Shown: positions 48,739 through 58,400 of the stretch, in pieces
How positions within the stretch are numbered: position 1 is the stretch's first letter
How the letters are laid out: each line of letters begins with the position of its first letter
Assembly: GCA_035373625.1 (NCBI GenBank)
Contig: DAOSNS010000017.1
Coordinates: 16,681-80,680, forward strand
Origin: DSWT01 sp035373625
GTDB taxonomy: Bacteria > Chloroflexota > Anaerolineae > B4-G1 > SLSP01
DNA length: 64,000 bases
Direction: 5' to 3'
Notes under the pieces: model-generated
Seen by the model: the letters and a program-made list of their open reading frames with translations, nothing else
What the model was told of the DNA's origin: nothing
Databases searched by the model: none
Translations under genes and position numbers: made by a program

Positions 48739-50022
48739 ATGCGAATCACATATTTACTCGGTCGCCTCAACATCTTCAGTATCCCGCCGGGGCTGACGCC
48801 CACGCAGCGCCGGAATTTCTTCTATACCCAAATGGACGCGCTCGGTGTGGGCCTGGTCAACGGCGCGGCACCGTTCCTGGCGGTGTTCCTTGCCCGATTG
48901 GGTGGGACGAACTTCCAGGTCGGCATGTTGAGCGCGATGCCGGGCTTCACCGGGCTATTCCTGGGTCTGGTCATCGGGCGGTTCTTACAGACCCGCGCCA
49001 ATATCGTGCCGTGGTACAGCCGCGTGCGCCTGATCGTCTTCTCAGCCTACACGCTCACGGGCGTGGTCGCGCTCATCCTGCCGCAGAAGGCGGCCGTCAT
49101 CGCCGTGCTCGTGATCTGGGCACTGGCGAGCGTGCCACAGGCGATTCTCAGCGTCGCCTTTACGGTGGTGATGAACGCCATCGCCGGGCCAGAGGGACGC
49201 TACACACTGATGAGCCGCCGCTGGTCCATCCTGGGTTTTACGTCGGCGGTCATGACAATGGTGGCAGGGCAAATCCTCGACCGGCTGACTTTTCCCACCA
49301 ATTACGCCGTCGTCTTCATCCTTTTCTCGATGGGGGGATTGATTAGCTTCCGCTATTCGAGCCGCATGCAGGTGCCCCCGCTCAACGCCGAAGCTGTGAA
49401 CGATAAGACCCCCCTGTTCAAGCAACTCAAGCGGGATGTGCGGTTGGTGTTCACGCATCGGCCCTTCATCACGGTATCCACCAAGCGTCTGATCTATATC
49501 CTCGGCTCACACCTGGTTGCGCCGCTGTTCACGCTGTATTATGTGCGCATTGTGCAAGCCAGCGATGCCTGGATCAGTGCCATCACCACAGCGCAAAGTG
49601 CCATTTTGTTGATCGGTTACTCTTTTTGGACCCACCAACATCGCAAACACGGTTCACGCATCATCCTGCTGAGTACCACCCTGGCATTATCGCTCTATCC
49701 GGCGCTGACGGCCATCACGCGACTGCCGTGGTTGCTGGTGCTTTACGCCGGTGCTGCGGGCATCTTCCAGGCGGGGATGAACCTGGTCTTCTTCGACGAA
49801 TTGATGAAGACCGTGCCGCCGCAGCACAGCGCCACCTTCATCTCCGTGGATCAGAGCGCGCAGAACGCGCTGGCGATGACCGCACCGCTCATCAGCACCA
49901 GCCTGTCTAACCTGATCGGTATCCCGGCGGCGCTGTGGATCGGCGCGGGCGTGCGGCTCGGTGCTTTTCTGATGTTCCTGCGCGGCAAAGAGGGACAGCA
50001 AGCAGTAACGAGTAACGAGTAA
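48739..50022 (+). CDS. MFS transporter with repeat-supplied C-terminus
   Basis: The 427-aa protein has about 12 membrane helices and no signal peptide. The N-terminal 'FFYTQMDALGVGLVNGAAPF' and loop 'RFLQTRANIVPWYSR' suggest a divergent MFS group; substrate unknown. The final residues 'QQAVTSNE' and the TAA stop (50020-50022) are read from a 7-bp repeat (AGTAACG), so the original stop was lost or moved when the array arose. There is no clear ribosome binding site; the start is 9 nt after the previous stop. Confidence 0.8.
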   Translation: MRITYLLGRLNIFSIPPGLTPTQRRNFFYTQMDALGVGLVNGAAPFLAVFLARLGGTNFQVGMLSAMPGFTGLFLGLVIGRFLQTRANIVPWYSRVRLIVFSAYTLTGVVALILPQKAAVIAVLVIWALASVPQAILSVAFTVVMNAIAGPEGRYTLMSRRWSILGFTSAVMTMVAGQILDRLTFPTNYAVVFILFSMGGLISFRYSSRMQVPPLNAEAVNDKTPLFKQLKRDVRLVFTHRPFITVSTKRLIYILGSHLVAPLFTLYYVRIVQASDAWISAITTAQSAILLIGYSFWTHQHRKHGSRIILLSTTLALSLYPALTAITRLPWLLVLYAGAAGIFQAGMNLVFFDELMKTVPPQHSATFISVDQSAQNALAMTAPLISTSLSNLIGIPAALWIGAGVRLGAFLMFLRGKEGQQAVTSNE

Positions 50023-50094
50023 CGAGTAACGAGTAACGAGAAATCAGTAACCAGTAACCAGTAACCAGTAACCAGTTACCAGTTACCAGTTACC
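50004..50094. repeat. Heptamer array: 5x AGTAACG, 4x CAGTAAC, 3x CAGTTAC
   Basis: Perfect or near-perfect 7-mers begin inside the 3' end of the MFS gene and run to 13 nt before the next start. The word changes in blocks (AGTAACG, then CAGTAAC, then CAGTTAC), as expected for local expansions. Confidence 0.95.
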
Positions 50095-50107
50095 CGCGGG
50101 GAGGAAT

Positions 50108-53032
50108 ATGATGAGAACTATACAAAGGTTATTGATGATGTGCGCCATCGCCTCCCTTCTGGTCATTCCGCCGTCATCGCCGGGGATTGCCGCGCCTGCT
50201 GACGATTGGGAGGATTACACCTACACGCTCACACAATCCACCAGCATCCTCAAGTTCTGGACGACGACGCCGAGCGAGCGGGTTTTCAAGGATGCCGCCC
50301 TGCCCACCGCGACCGGCAGCGGGGTGAAGGTCTACGCCGCGCGCAACGAGTTCGAGCCGTTCCAGATCGTCGTCAAGCCGACGGCGTCCGGTAACGTTAC
50401 TGTCAATATGGGCAGTTTTGGCAGCGGGATCACCGTCGAACTGTACCAGGTCAAGTACGTTTACCTGACGGAGGCGACCGACAGTCTGGGGCGCACCGGC
50501 CCGTATCCCGATCCGCTGTGGCCGCTTGCCAACGGCGCGAGCGTGGCGCTGACCGCGGGCGAAAACACAGCGTTCTGGTTCAACGTGTTCGTCCCGGCGG
50601 GCGTCGCTGCCGGGAATTACACCGCCAATATGACCATCGGCGGCGTGGCGATTCCGGTCACGCTACACGTTTTCAACTTCGCCGTCCCCGACACATTGCA
50701 CGTCGAATCGCAGATGAACTACTCGCACGAGACGTTTCTGGATGCGTACAGCGTCCCCGGCACAGACACCGAATACTGGCTCTATGTGGATGGCATCAAG
50801 CAATTCTTCATCAATCACCGGCTGACGCCCATCAGCCCGCTGTGGCCCGGCGGCTTGACCGGCGGCGGCTCATTTGCAGAGCCTTTCATTGACTACAACT
50901 GCACGACGCATACACTTTCCGATCCCTACGGCATCTGGGGTTATGATGCGCTGGCGGCGCGCTACCTGGACGGCACCGGTTTGCTCGGCGGGCAGTTCAC
51001 GCAACCGTTCAACGGCGGGACGGGCTTCCCTTCGTTTACGGCGGCGGGTTTTGCGGACAACGACCCTTCCATTGATCAGCGCCCCTCGCCGTTCTGCGGC
51101 ATTACGCGCACGGCGAGTGACTGGCTACAAAATCCCACCTCGGCCTACAATCAGGCGTGGTTCGCCTATGTTGCCGCACTGCAAAACTATCTCAGCAGTC
51201 ACGGCGATCTCGGCAGGGCCTACCACTACTTCGCTAACGAGCCGCAGGATCAGGCAGATTATGATGCAGTGGCCTGGTATAGCCGGTACAGTCACCAGGC
51301 CGCGCCCAACCTCAAGCTGATGGTCTCCGAGGAGCCACGGCCCGAAATCTACAACCAGCCCGGCGCGCACATTGACATCTGGCTGCCGGTGCTGAACAAC
51401 TACAATCCCGACGTCTCCCACGCCCGCGAGCGCGACCACGGCGAGGTGACGTGGATTTACTTCCTGCACGGCACGCGACCGCCCTACTTCAATCCCATCA
51501 CGCTGGATCATCCCGCCATCGAGGGTAAGTTCACGGGCTGGTTCCTGTGGAAGTATCGCGTGCGCGGCATCGCCTACTATGCCGTCAACGATTGGAGCCA
51601 GAATCCGTGGACCGACCCGATGACCTACGGGCAGAACGGCAACACCTTCCTGCTCTACCCGCCCTCCGAAGCCAATACGCCAATTCCCTACGGTTCCAAC
51701 GGGCATCGTCTCGTGCCCTCGATCCGCCTGGAAATGCTGCGCGACGGCTTCGAGGATTACGAGTACCTCTACGTCCTCGCGGGCGGGCAGCCACAAGTGG
51801 ACGTGACCAACGCCGCGGACGCACAGGCGAACAAGATCATCACCGGACTGACGAGCTACACGCGCCACAGCGAATTTATGTACAACCTGCGCCGCCTCAT
51901 CGGCCTGAAGAACGGCGGCGAGATCGCAACGATCCCCGACATCACCCCGCCGCCCACGCACCCACGCGCCGAGGGGCCGCCCGGCAATTACTACATCAAC
52001 TTCCAGGACCCCGCCGGACAACCGACCGCTAATCCGCTCATCGTCAACGGCCACACCTATCTGAAAATCGGCAGCGCGGATTACAGTGCCGCTGCCGGCT
52101 ATGGCTGGTACGCTCCCTCCGACGTCCACTGGATGACGCGCTACCTGGACAGCGGCCCGAACGTCTTGCAGCGCAGCATCCTCTACTCGGATTGGGGCCG
52201 CCCTTCCACCTTCGAGTTCGACCTGCCCAACGGCGATTACAACGTCACCGTCTCCGTAGGCTGGCAGGGGCGGACGTATTCCCACAACTACATCGCCATC
52301 GAAGGGATCGTTTTTGTGAACAACGAGGCGAGTAACCCTTACATCGTCCGCACCAGGCGCGTCACCGTCACCGACAACAAGCTGACGATGGCGATGGGCA
52401 TCTTCGACGAATACACGATGCTCAACTACCTCGATATCGAAGCCGCCGGGCCGACCGCCGCCTTCACCGCGGACGTGACCTCCGGTGATGCGCCGCTCAC
52501 CGTCCACTTCACCGATACCTCGACCAACGGGCCAACGGCATGGGCGTGGGACTTCGAGAACGACGGGACAACAGATAGCCCTGAGCAGCACCCAACACAC
52601 ACCTACACCGCGCCGGGCGTCTACAGCGTGCGCCTGCGCGTGACCAACGACGCCGGCAGCGACGAGGAAATCAAACCCAACTACATCACCGTGCGCCTGC
52701 CCGCCGTGCACGATCTACGCATCACTGATGTCCAGACTGCCACAAGCACGCTCACCGCCACTCTGCGTTGGACGCCGATCCCGCAAGCCGTCACCACCAC
52801 GCTGCGCTACGCGCCTGCGTTCATCACCGACGAAACCTGGGCAGCGGCAACCGTCATCAGCGACAGTCTGCCGGGCAGCACGGACGGCTTCACCGCAAAC
52901 GTCCCATACGCGGGAGGAAGCGTCTACTTCGCGCTTAAATCGCAAGATGCAAGTGGCGCCTGGTTTGGGCTATCCAACAACGCTTACTGGCCAATCTTTG
53001 AGGTATACTTACCGCTGGTCATGCGGAATTGA
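50108..53032 (+). CDS. Secreted DUF4091 (GH123-like) protein with PKD domain and YLPLVMRN end
   Basis: The protein has 974 aa. Signal peptide about 5-28 ('IQRLLMMCAIASLLVI'). Residues about 60-600 are a two-part DUF4091/GH123-related unit: an N-terminal beta domain, then a barrel with 'RAYHYFANEPQDQADYDAVA', 'GWFLWKYRVRGIAYYAVNDW' and 'RLEMLRDGFEDYEYLYVL'. Residues about 625-795 form a malectin/CBM-like domain ('YINFQDPAGQPTANPL'). A PKD domain follows at about 797-880 ('GDAPLTVHFTDTSTNGPTAW'), then a fibronectin-like module, then 'FEVYLPLVMRN'. Probably a surface glycan-binding or N-acetylhexosaminidase-related protein. GGGGAGG lies 6 nt before the ATG. Confidence 0.82.
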   Translation: MMRTIQRLLMMCAIASLLVIPPSSPGIAAPADDWEDYTYTLTQSTSILKFWTTTPSERVFKDAALPTATGSGVKVYAARNEFEPFQIVVKPTASGNVTVNMGSFGSGITVELYQVKYVYLTEATDSLGRTGPYPDPLWPLANGASVALTAGENTAFWFNVFVPAGVAAGNYTANMTIGGVAIPVTLHVFNFAVPDTLHVESQMNYSHETFLDAYSVPGTDTEYWLYVDGIKQFFINHRLTPISPLWPGGLTGGGSFAEPFIDYNCTTHTLSDPYGIWGYDALAARYLDGTGLLGGQFTQPFNGGTGFPSFTAAGFADNDPSIDQRPSPFCGITRTASDWLQNPTSAYNQAWFAYVAALQNYLSSHGDLGRAYHYFANEPQDQADYDAVAWYSRYSHQAAPNLKLMVSEEPRPEIYNQPGAHIDIWLPVLNNYNPDVSHARERDHGEVTWIYFLHGTRPPYFNPITLDHPAIEGKFTGWFLWKYRVRGIAYYAVNDWSQNPWTDPMTYGQNGNTFLLYPPSEANTPIPYGSNGHRLVPSIRLEMLRDGFEDYEYLYVLAGGQPQVDVTNAADAQANKIITGLTSYTRHSEFMYNLRRLIGLKNGGEIATIPDITPPPTHPRAEGPPGNYYINFQDPAGQPTANPLIVNGHTYLKIGSADYSAAAGYGWYAPSDVHWMTRYLDSGPNVLQRSILYSDWGRPSTFEFDLPNGDYNVTVSVGWQGRTYSHNYIAIEGIVFVNNEASNPYIVRTRRVTVTDNKLTMAMGIFDEYTMLNYLDIEAAGPTAAFTADVTSGDAPLTVHFTDTSTNGPTAWAWDFENDGTTDSPEQHPTHTYTAPGVYSVRLRVTNDAGSDEEIKPNYITVRLPAVHDLRITDVQTATSTLTATLRWTPIPQAVTTTLRYAPAFITDETWAAATVISDSLPGSTDGFTANVPYAGGSVYFALKSQDASGAWFGLSNNAYWPIFEVYLPLVMRN

Positions 53033-53081
53033 AAGGTTTGTCATGATTACTGCAAGTTCAGTTTTTGTCCGAGGAGACCTT

Positions 53082-54314
53082 ATGTTTCACAATAAAGCTA
53101 TCCGACACTACATCAAGTTATGGGTATTGGTGCTGATTTTCGCCGGCTGCGCGAAGACACTGCCCACACCGGAGCCGGTCACGATCAAGTTTCCGTATTA
53201 TGAACGCGATGCTGCGTACTACACCGCACTGGCAGAACAATTCCACGCGCGCTACCCGAGCATTACGGTCGAATTAGTCAAGTTGGGCCGCCAAAACATC
53301 AATCAGGTTGGTGATAACGACGTGTTCATGGCGAACCAACTCTCGGTGCCGCAACTGATCCAGCAAGGCGCCATTCTCAATCTCACACCTTTGATCGAGC
53401 AAGATAAAACCTTCGACAGTAATGTATTTTATCCGGGGACACTCGAAACATTTCAATACGAGGGGAAAACATGGGGTATCCCCTCCGATATTGATGTGCT
53501 GCTGATGTACTACAACAAAGACCTCTTCGATCGCTATGGCGTCCCCTACCCCACCATCGGCTGGACCTGGGATGACTTTCTCGACCGCGCCGAGAGCCTC
53601 ACCGATCCGGGCAGTGGCATCTTCGGTTATGCTATCCAGTATGAAGACCAGATGGCCATTATGGAGCCGGTACTCTTTATCTACCAGCACGGCGGACAGC
53701 TTTTCGATAGCTGGCAGAACCCTACCCACATCACCTTCAACGATCCACTCAACGTTGAGGCGTTGGCATGGTACGCCGCCTTGATCCACACATATAACGT
53801 CGCGCCCACGCGCCAGCAAGGCCCCAACTCGATAGGTTACTATCCTTATGGTGGCATCATGCAAGGCAAGTTTGGGATGTGGATGGGGATGTTGTCGGAA
53901 CACGGCGGCGTGATGTGGCCGACGCGCTGGCCGATGCGCTGGGGCGCGGTGCCGCTGCCCCGTGACCGCAACGCGACCACGCTGGCGACGGTCAACGGCT
54001 TCTTCATTTCGACCAAAACCCAACACCCGGAGGCATGCTGGAAGTGGATTACGTTCCTCAGTGCATCCATGCCGACGCAGAACATCCCTGCGCGGACGGC
54101 GTTGGCCGAGTCGAACGAATTCCTGGAACTTGTCGGCGCAGATACTGCCGAAGCAGCGCGCGCGGCGGTACGCGAAGCTGTGCTGATCAATCCCAATCTG
54201 GTCGGCTACGAACAAGCCTTAAATACGCTCGGCGCAGCCTTCACCGCCGTCCGCGAGGGGCAAACTTCCCCAGAAGCCGCCCTGAACGCAGCGCAGGAAC
54301 AGATTGATTTTTAG
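53082..54314 (+). CDS. Sugar ABC transporter substrate-binding lipoprotein (family 1), orphan
   Basis: The protein has 410 aa from the ATG at 53082 (GAGGAG 5 nt upstream). The frame is open far upstream but that is a shadow of the previous gene; an ATG at 53043 is a weaker option. Lipobox 'VLIFAGCAKT' puts Cys at residue 23. Family-1 features: 'ITVELVKLGRQNINQ', 'LLMYYNKDLFDRYGVPYPTI', 'GWTWDDFLDRAESLTDP', 'TVNGFFISTKTQHPEACWKW'. It binds an oligosaccharide or polyol for a CUT1 importer, whose permeases are not in the window. It probably shares a transcript with the secreted DUF4091 protein. Confidence 0.88.
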   Translation: MFHNKAIRHYIKLWVLVLIFAGCAKTLPTPEPVTIKFPYYERDAAYYTALAEQFHARYPSITVELVKLGRQNINQVGDNDVFMANQLSVPQLIQQGAILNLTPLIEQDKTFDSNVFYPGTLETFQYEGKTWGIPSDIDVLLMYYNKDLFDRYGVPYPTIGWTWDDFLDRAESLTDPGSGIFGYAIQYEDQMAIMEPVLFIYQHGGQLFDSWQNPTHITFNDPLNVEALAWYAALIHTYNVAPTRQQGPNSIGYYPYGGIMQGKFGMWMGMLSEHGGVMWPTRWPMRWGAVPLPRDRNATTLATVNGFFISTKTQHPEACWKWITFLSASMPTQNIPARTALAESNEFLELVGADTAEAARAAVREAVLINPNLVGYEQALNTLGAAFTAVREGQTSPEAALNAAQEQIDF

Positions 54315-54325
54315 TTTCTCCAAAG

Positions 54326-54354
54326 TTGACCTATAATAGCAGTTGAGTGATAAT
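54326..54354 (+). promoter_or_regulatory. Promoter of the aldo/keto reductase
   Basis: TTGACC, 17-nt spacer and GATAAT, 22 nt before the ATG. A TATAAT (54332-54337) inside the spacer offers a second possible -10. It begins 11 nt after the upstream stop. Confidence 0.6.
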
Positions 54355-54376
54355 AACGTTCACATGGAGGCCCCCT

Positions 54377-55360
54377 ATGGAATATCGAGAATTAGGACGT
54401 ACCGGATGGAAAGTATCGGCAATCAGCTTTGGAGCCTGGGCCATCGGCGGGACGTGGGGCGCAGTTCAGGACAGCGAATCGCTGGCAGCGCTCCATCGCG
54501 CGGTGGATTTAGGGGTCAACTTCTTTGACACCGCTGACGTTTACGGGGACGGACGCAGTGAGCGACTGCTCGGCCAACTGCGCAAACAGCGGCCTGAGAC
54601 GATCTACATTGCGACTAAGGCCGGACGCAGGCTCAATCCCCACGTCGCCGAAGGCTACACCCGTGAGAATCTCACCGCCTTTGTCGAGCGCAGCCTCAAA
54701 AACCTCGCCACCGACGCGCTTGACCTGCTGCAACTCCATTGCCCACCCACACAGGTCTATTACATGCCGGAGGTCTTTGACGTGCTCGATGACCTGGTCA
54801 AGGCCGGTAAAGTGCGCCACTACGGCGTGAGTGTGGAAAAAGTCGAGGAAGCGCTCAAGGCCATCGAATACCCCAATGTGAAAACGGTGCAGATCATCTT
54901 CAACATGTTCCGCCACCGTCCCTCCGAGCTGTTCTTCGAGCAGGCGAAAAAGCGCCGTGTCGGAATCCTGGCGCGCGTCCCCCTGGCCTCTGGCATGCTC
55001 ACCGGCAAGATGAAGCCCGACAGCCAGTTCGCGCCCGACGATCATCGTGCGTTCAACCGCGACGGCGCAGCCTTCGACCGTGGGGAGACGTTCTCCGGCG
55101 TGGATTACGCCGTGGCGCTGCAAGCCGTGGAGGAACTCAAGGCCATCTGCCCACCGGGAATGAGTATGACGCAGTTCGCCCTGCGCTGGATTCTGATGTT
55201 CGACGCGGTCACGTGTGCGATTCCCGGCGCCAAGCGTCCATCCCAGGCGGAAGAGAACATCGCCGCAGCCGACATGCCGCCCTTATCAGATGAGATCATG
55301 GCGCAGGTGCGCCGGATTTACGACCAGTACATCCGTGCGTTGGTCCATCATTACTGGTAA
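54377..55360 (+). CDS. Aldo/keto reductase
   Basis: The protein has 327 aa from the ATG at 54377 (GGAGG 7 nt upstream). AKR tetrad: Asp and Tyr in 'NFFDTADVYGDGRSERLLG', Lys in 'IYIATKAG', His in 'LLQLHCPP'. The C-terminal cofactor region is 'CAIPGAKRPSQAEENIAA'. It reduces aldehydes or sugars with NADPH in the cytoplasm; the substrate is unknown. It has its own promoter, and an octamer array follows. Confidence 0.88.
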   Translation: MEYRELGRTGWKVSAISFGAWAIGGTWGAVQDSESLAALHRAVDLGVNFFDTADVYGDGRSERLLGQLRKQRPETIYIATKAGRRLNPHVAEGYTRENLTAFVERSLKNLATDALDLLQLHCPPTQVYYMPEVFDVLDDLVKAGKVRHYGVSVEKVEEALKAIEYPNVKTVQIIFNMFRHRPSELFFEQAKKRRVGILARVPLASGMLTGKMKPDSQFAPDDHRAFNRDGAAFDRGETFSGVDYAVALQAVEELKAICPPGMSMTQFALRWILMFDAVTCAIPGAKRPSQAEENIAAADMPPLSDEIMAQVRRIYDQYIRALVHHYW

Positions 55361-55384
55361 AAGATTTCCGGTTGGGTAAAAAAT

Positions 55385-55424
55385 AACGTTCAAACGTTCC
55401 AGCGTTTCAACGTTCAAGCGGTTT
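55385..55424. repeat. Octamer array, word AACGTTCA
   Basis: Five 8-mers in register: AACGTTCA, AACGTTCC, AGCGTTTC, AACGTTCA, AGCGGTTT. It fills most of the gap between the aldo/keto reductase and the next kinase gene. Confidence 0.8.
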
Positions 55425-55438
55425 TCTAGAGGTAAAGC

Positions 55439-58400
55439 ATGCGAAACAAGCTTGCGACCCTGCGCGCCAGGATCATCGGTATCATTGTTGTAACGATAGC
55501 GGCGATCTTCTTGATATTCTACATTCCCCTACATCTAGTCCTGCTCCAGAACTTTGCAGCTCTCGAAAAACAAACTGTATCCCGCGACATTCAACGGGGC
55601 GCCAACCAAATCGCCAATGCTATCGAGGATTTGGATATGACCGCCGCCGACTATGCCCGGTGGGATGATACCTATTTCTACATGGAGACGCGCGATCAGG
55701 GTTACATTGACGCTAACTATACCGAATCCACTTACGCATCCAACCGGATCAATATCATTGTGCTGATCAATACAGCAGGCGAAGTCTTGTATGCGGGGAC
55801 TTATGATTTCAATACCCAGACATTCGTAACGGTACCTGAAAAACTCCTGACACTGTCTCCTACCGACCGGCTGCTCACGCCTATAGTCACCGAACAAAGC
55901 GTAGCCGGGATCCTCATGGTGGCAGAAAACACGCCGATATTCATTGCCTCGCAACCGATCCTGACCAACGAATCCCAAGGCCCGGCCCATGGCGTGCTGA
56001 TGATGGGACGATTCCTGGACGAAACCGAAGTCACACGGCTCATGGAGATCACACAATTAGCGCTCACATTTACCGACGTCACCGCGCCGGACCTGCCTCA
56101 AGACCTGCGCGCCATCTACGACAACCTCATCACAAGCGGAACGGAAACGGCCATTGTGCCGCTGGATAAAGAAACCATTTGCGGCTACCGCATCCTCAAA
56201 GACATCTACGATCAACCGGCCCTGCTGCTGCGCATTGACGTCAGCAGAGACATCTACGCGCGGGGACAAATGACTTTGCAGTACCTGGGACTGGCGCTCC
56301 TGATCGCAAGCCTGGGTTTCGGTCTGACCATGTGGTGGTTGTTGGGGCGCTTTGTCATTGATCGGCTGAGCAGTTTCCGCGCCGAAATCACCCGTATTGG
56401 CGTTTTGGGAAGCCAGGGGGACTTTTCCAGCCGGGTGCCTATCCAGGGGGCAGATGAGCTTTCGCAGCTCGAAAGCACGGTCAACACCATGCTGGATAAT
56501 CTGGAGCATTACCAGAAAGAACTGCTTGTCCAAAGACAGCGTTTCGAGAGTCTGATGACTGTAGCCCATGCCACCGTAGAGCAACCGGACCTGGATACAA
56601 CCTTGAAAAATGCCCTGGAGGCTGCACGCCTCCTTACACGCGCCGAACGGGGCAGCGTTTTCGTTCTCAACGAACTCGGAGAAGTGGCCTATAGCCTCCT
56701 ATCCCGTGACGGACTCACTGCCGTGGAACGCCAAGAACTGATCAGCCAGGTGATGACCATCGGCCTTGCAGGATGGGTATCGCGGCACCGCCAGCCCGTA
56801 CTGGTCGCCGATACGGAAAAAGACCTGCGCTGGTACCCTTTACCCAATTTGCCTTACACAGTGCGCTCTGCCCTGGTTGTGCCCATCTTTAGTGGGACGC
56901 ACAAACTCGGTGTTCTGACGCTTACCCACCCGGATCCCAACCATTTTACGCAAGATGACCTGGAACTCATGCGCGCCGCAGCCGATCAAATGGCGCTGGC
57001 GATTCGCAACGCGCAAATCTACGACGATCAGCACCGCCTCGCCGAACGTCAGACAACCCTCTATGAGACGTTGCGCACGATCAGCGCCCAACTCGACCCT
57101 GAAGTCGTCATTCAAACCGCCGTGGCCAGAGTTGCAGATACAACCAGCTGGCCTGCCGTGGCCATCCTCCTGCCAGATAAGCGACAGGAATTACTGGTTT
57201 TGCAAGCTCACGCGGGACGTCTTCCGTTGCCAGAACGCTGGCACATTGCGGCCAACTACGGTACCATGGGGCGCGCCTTCCGTGATAGCAAAACACTGTA
57301 TACCGAGGATACGCATACCTCGACAAGTAGTGTGACCCTGTACGAACAGACCGGTTCCCAAATCGTGACCCCTCTGCGCTATGGGCAACGGATCCTGGGC
57401 ATACTGGATATCGAGCATGAAAACACCTACGGCTTCCGAGCTGATGACATCGTGCTGGCCGAGTCCCTGGCCGACGCCATCGCGCTGGCCCTGGAGAATG
57501 CCAACACCCACGCCCACATCCGCCAATACGCGGCGAATCTCAACATGCTGTATGCCCTGGCGCAGGCGACAAGCCAGGCCCTGGCGCTTGAAACTATGCT
57601 CCCCGAAGCCCTGAACTCAATCCTGGAATCCCTGGGATTCGACGCCGGCTTTATCGGTCTGTTTGATTCCGAAAATAGCCATATCCAATTGGCGGTTGTC
57701 CAGGGTCTCCCTTCGCCAATCACGGAAGAACTGCACGTGCTGTTGAACGAGAAAGCAGTGCAAGAATACATTCGTACACAACCCATCCCCTTGCTCATCG
57801 AAGATTTGAACCGCCCAACGCCGCAAATCGCCCGCCTTCAGACCACCGTGCCACAGGTCTTCGAGTGCTTCCGCCGCTGGGAAATACACTCCTTCATCCA
57901 CGCGCCCCTTGTCCAACAGGGACGCACGCTCGGTGTGATCGGCATGGCCTCGCGTCAGACGCGGATATTCTCTTCGGACGATCAAGCCCTCCAGGTGATG
58001 CTGGTGCAACAGCTTGCGGCGGCGATCACCAATGCGCGACTCTTCCAGGCCATGATTGACGAGCGCGGTCGCCTGCAAGCGTTGATTGAAGCCTCACACG
58101 ATGGCATTATCCTCATTGATGCCAATCAAAAAGTGCCGGTCATCAACGCCGCCGCATTGAAGCTGCTGAATTTGCCCGGAACACCGCAAGCCTGGATCAA
58201 CCGCACCACCCTCGATTTTCTAAGCACCTTGCGCCATCAAACGCCGGAAGCAGCACGCACGTTATTGAAGGAATTGCGCCGGGTGCAGCATGCCGAAGCA
58301 GAAGCCGCTGAAGGGGAATTCAGCGTACCGCCCCATACCATCCACTGGTACAACTTCCCGGTGATGGCGGAAGGCTCAGCCCTCGGTCGCCTGATCGTTC

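Noticed and set aside
51125..52711. 528-codon open frame on the minus strand
   Set aside because: Antisense to the DUF4091/PKD gene, whose signal peptide and domains are clear. The shadow protein has no domain and no ribosome binding site.
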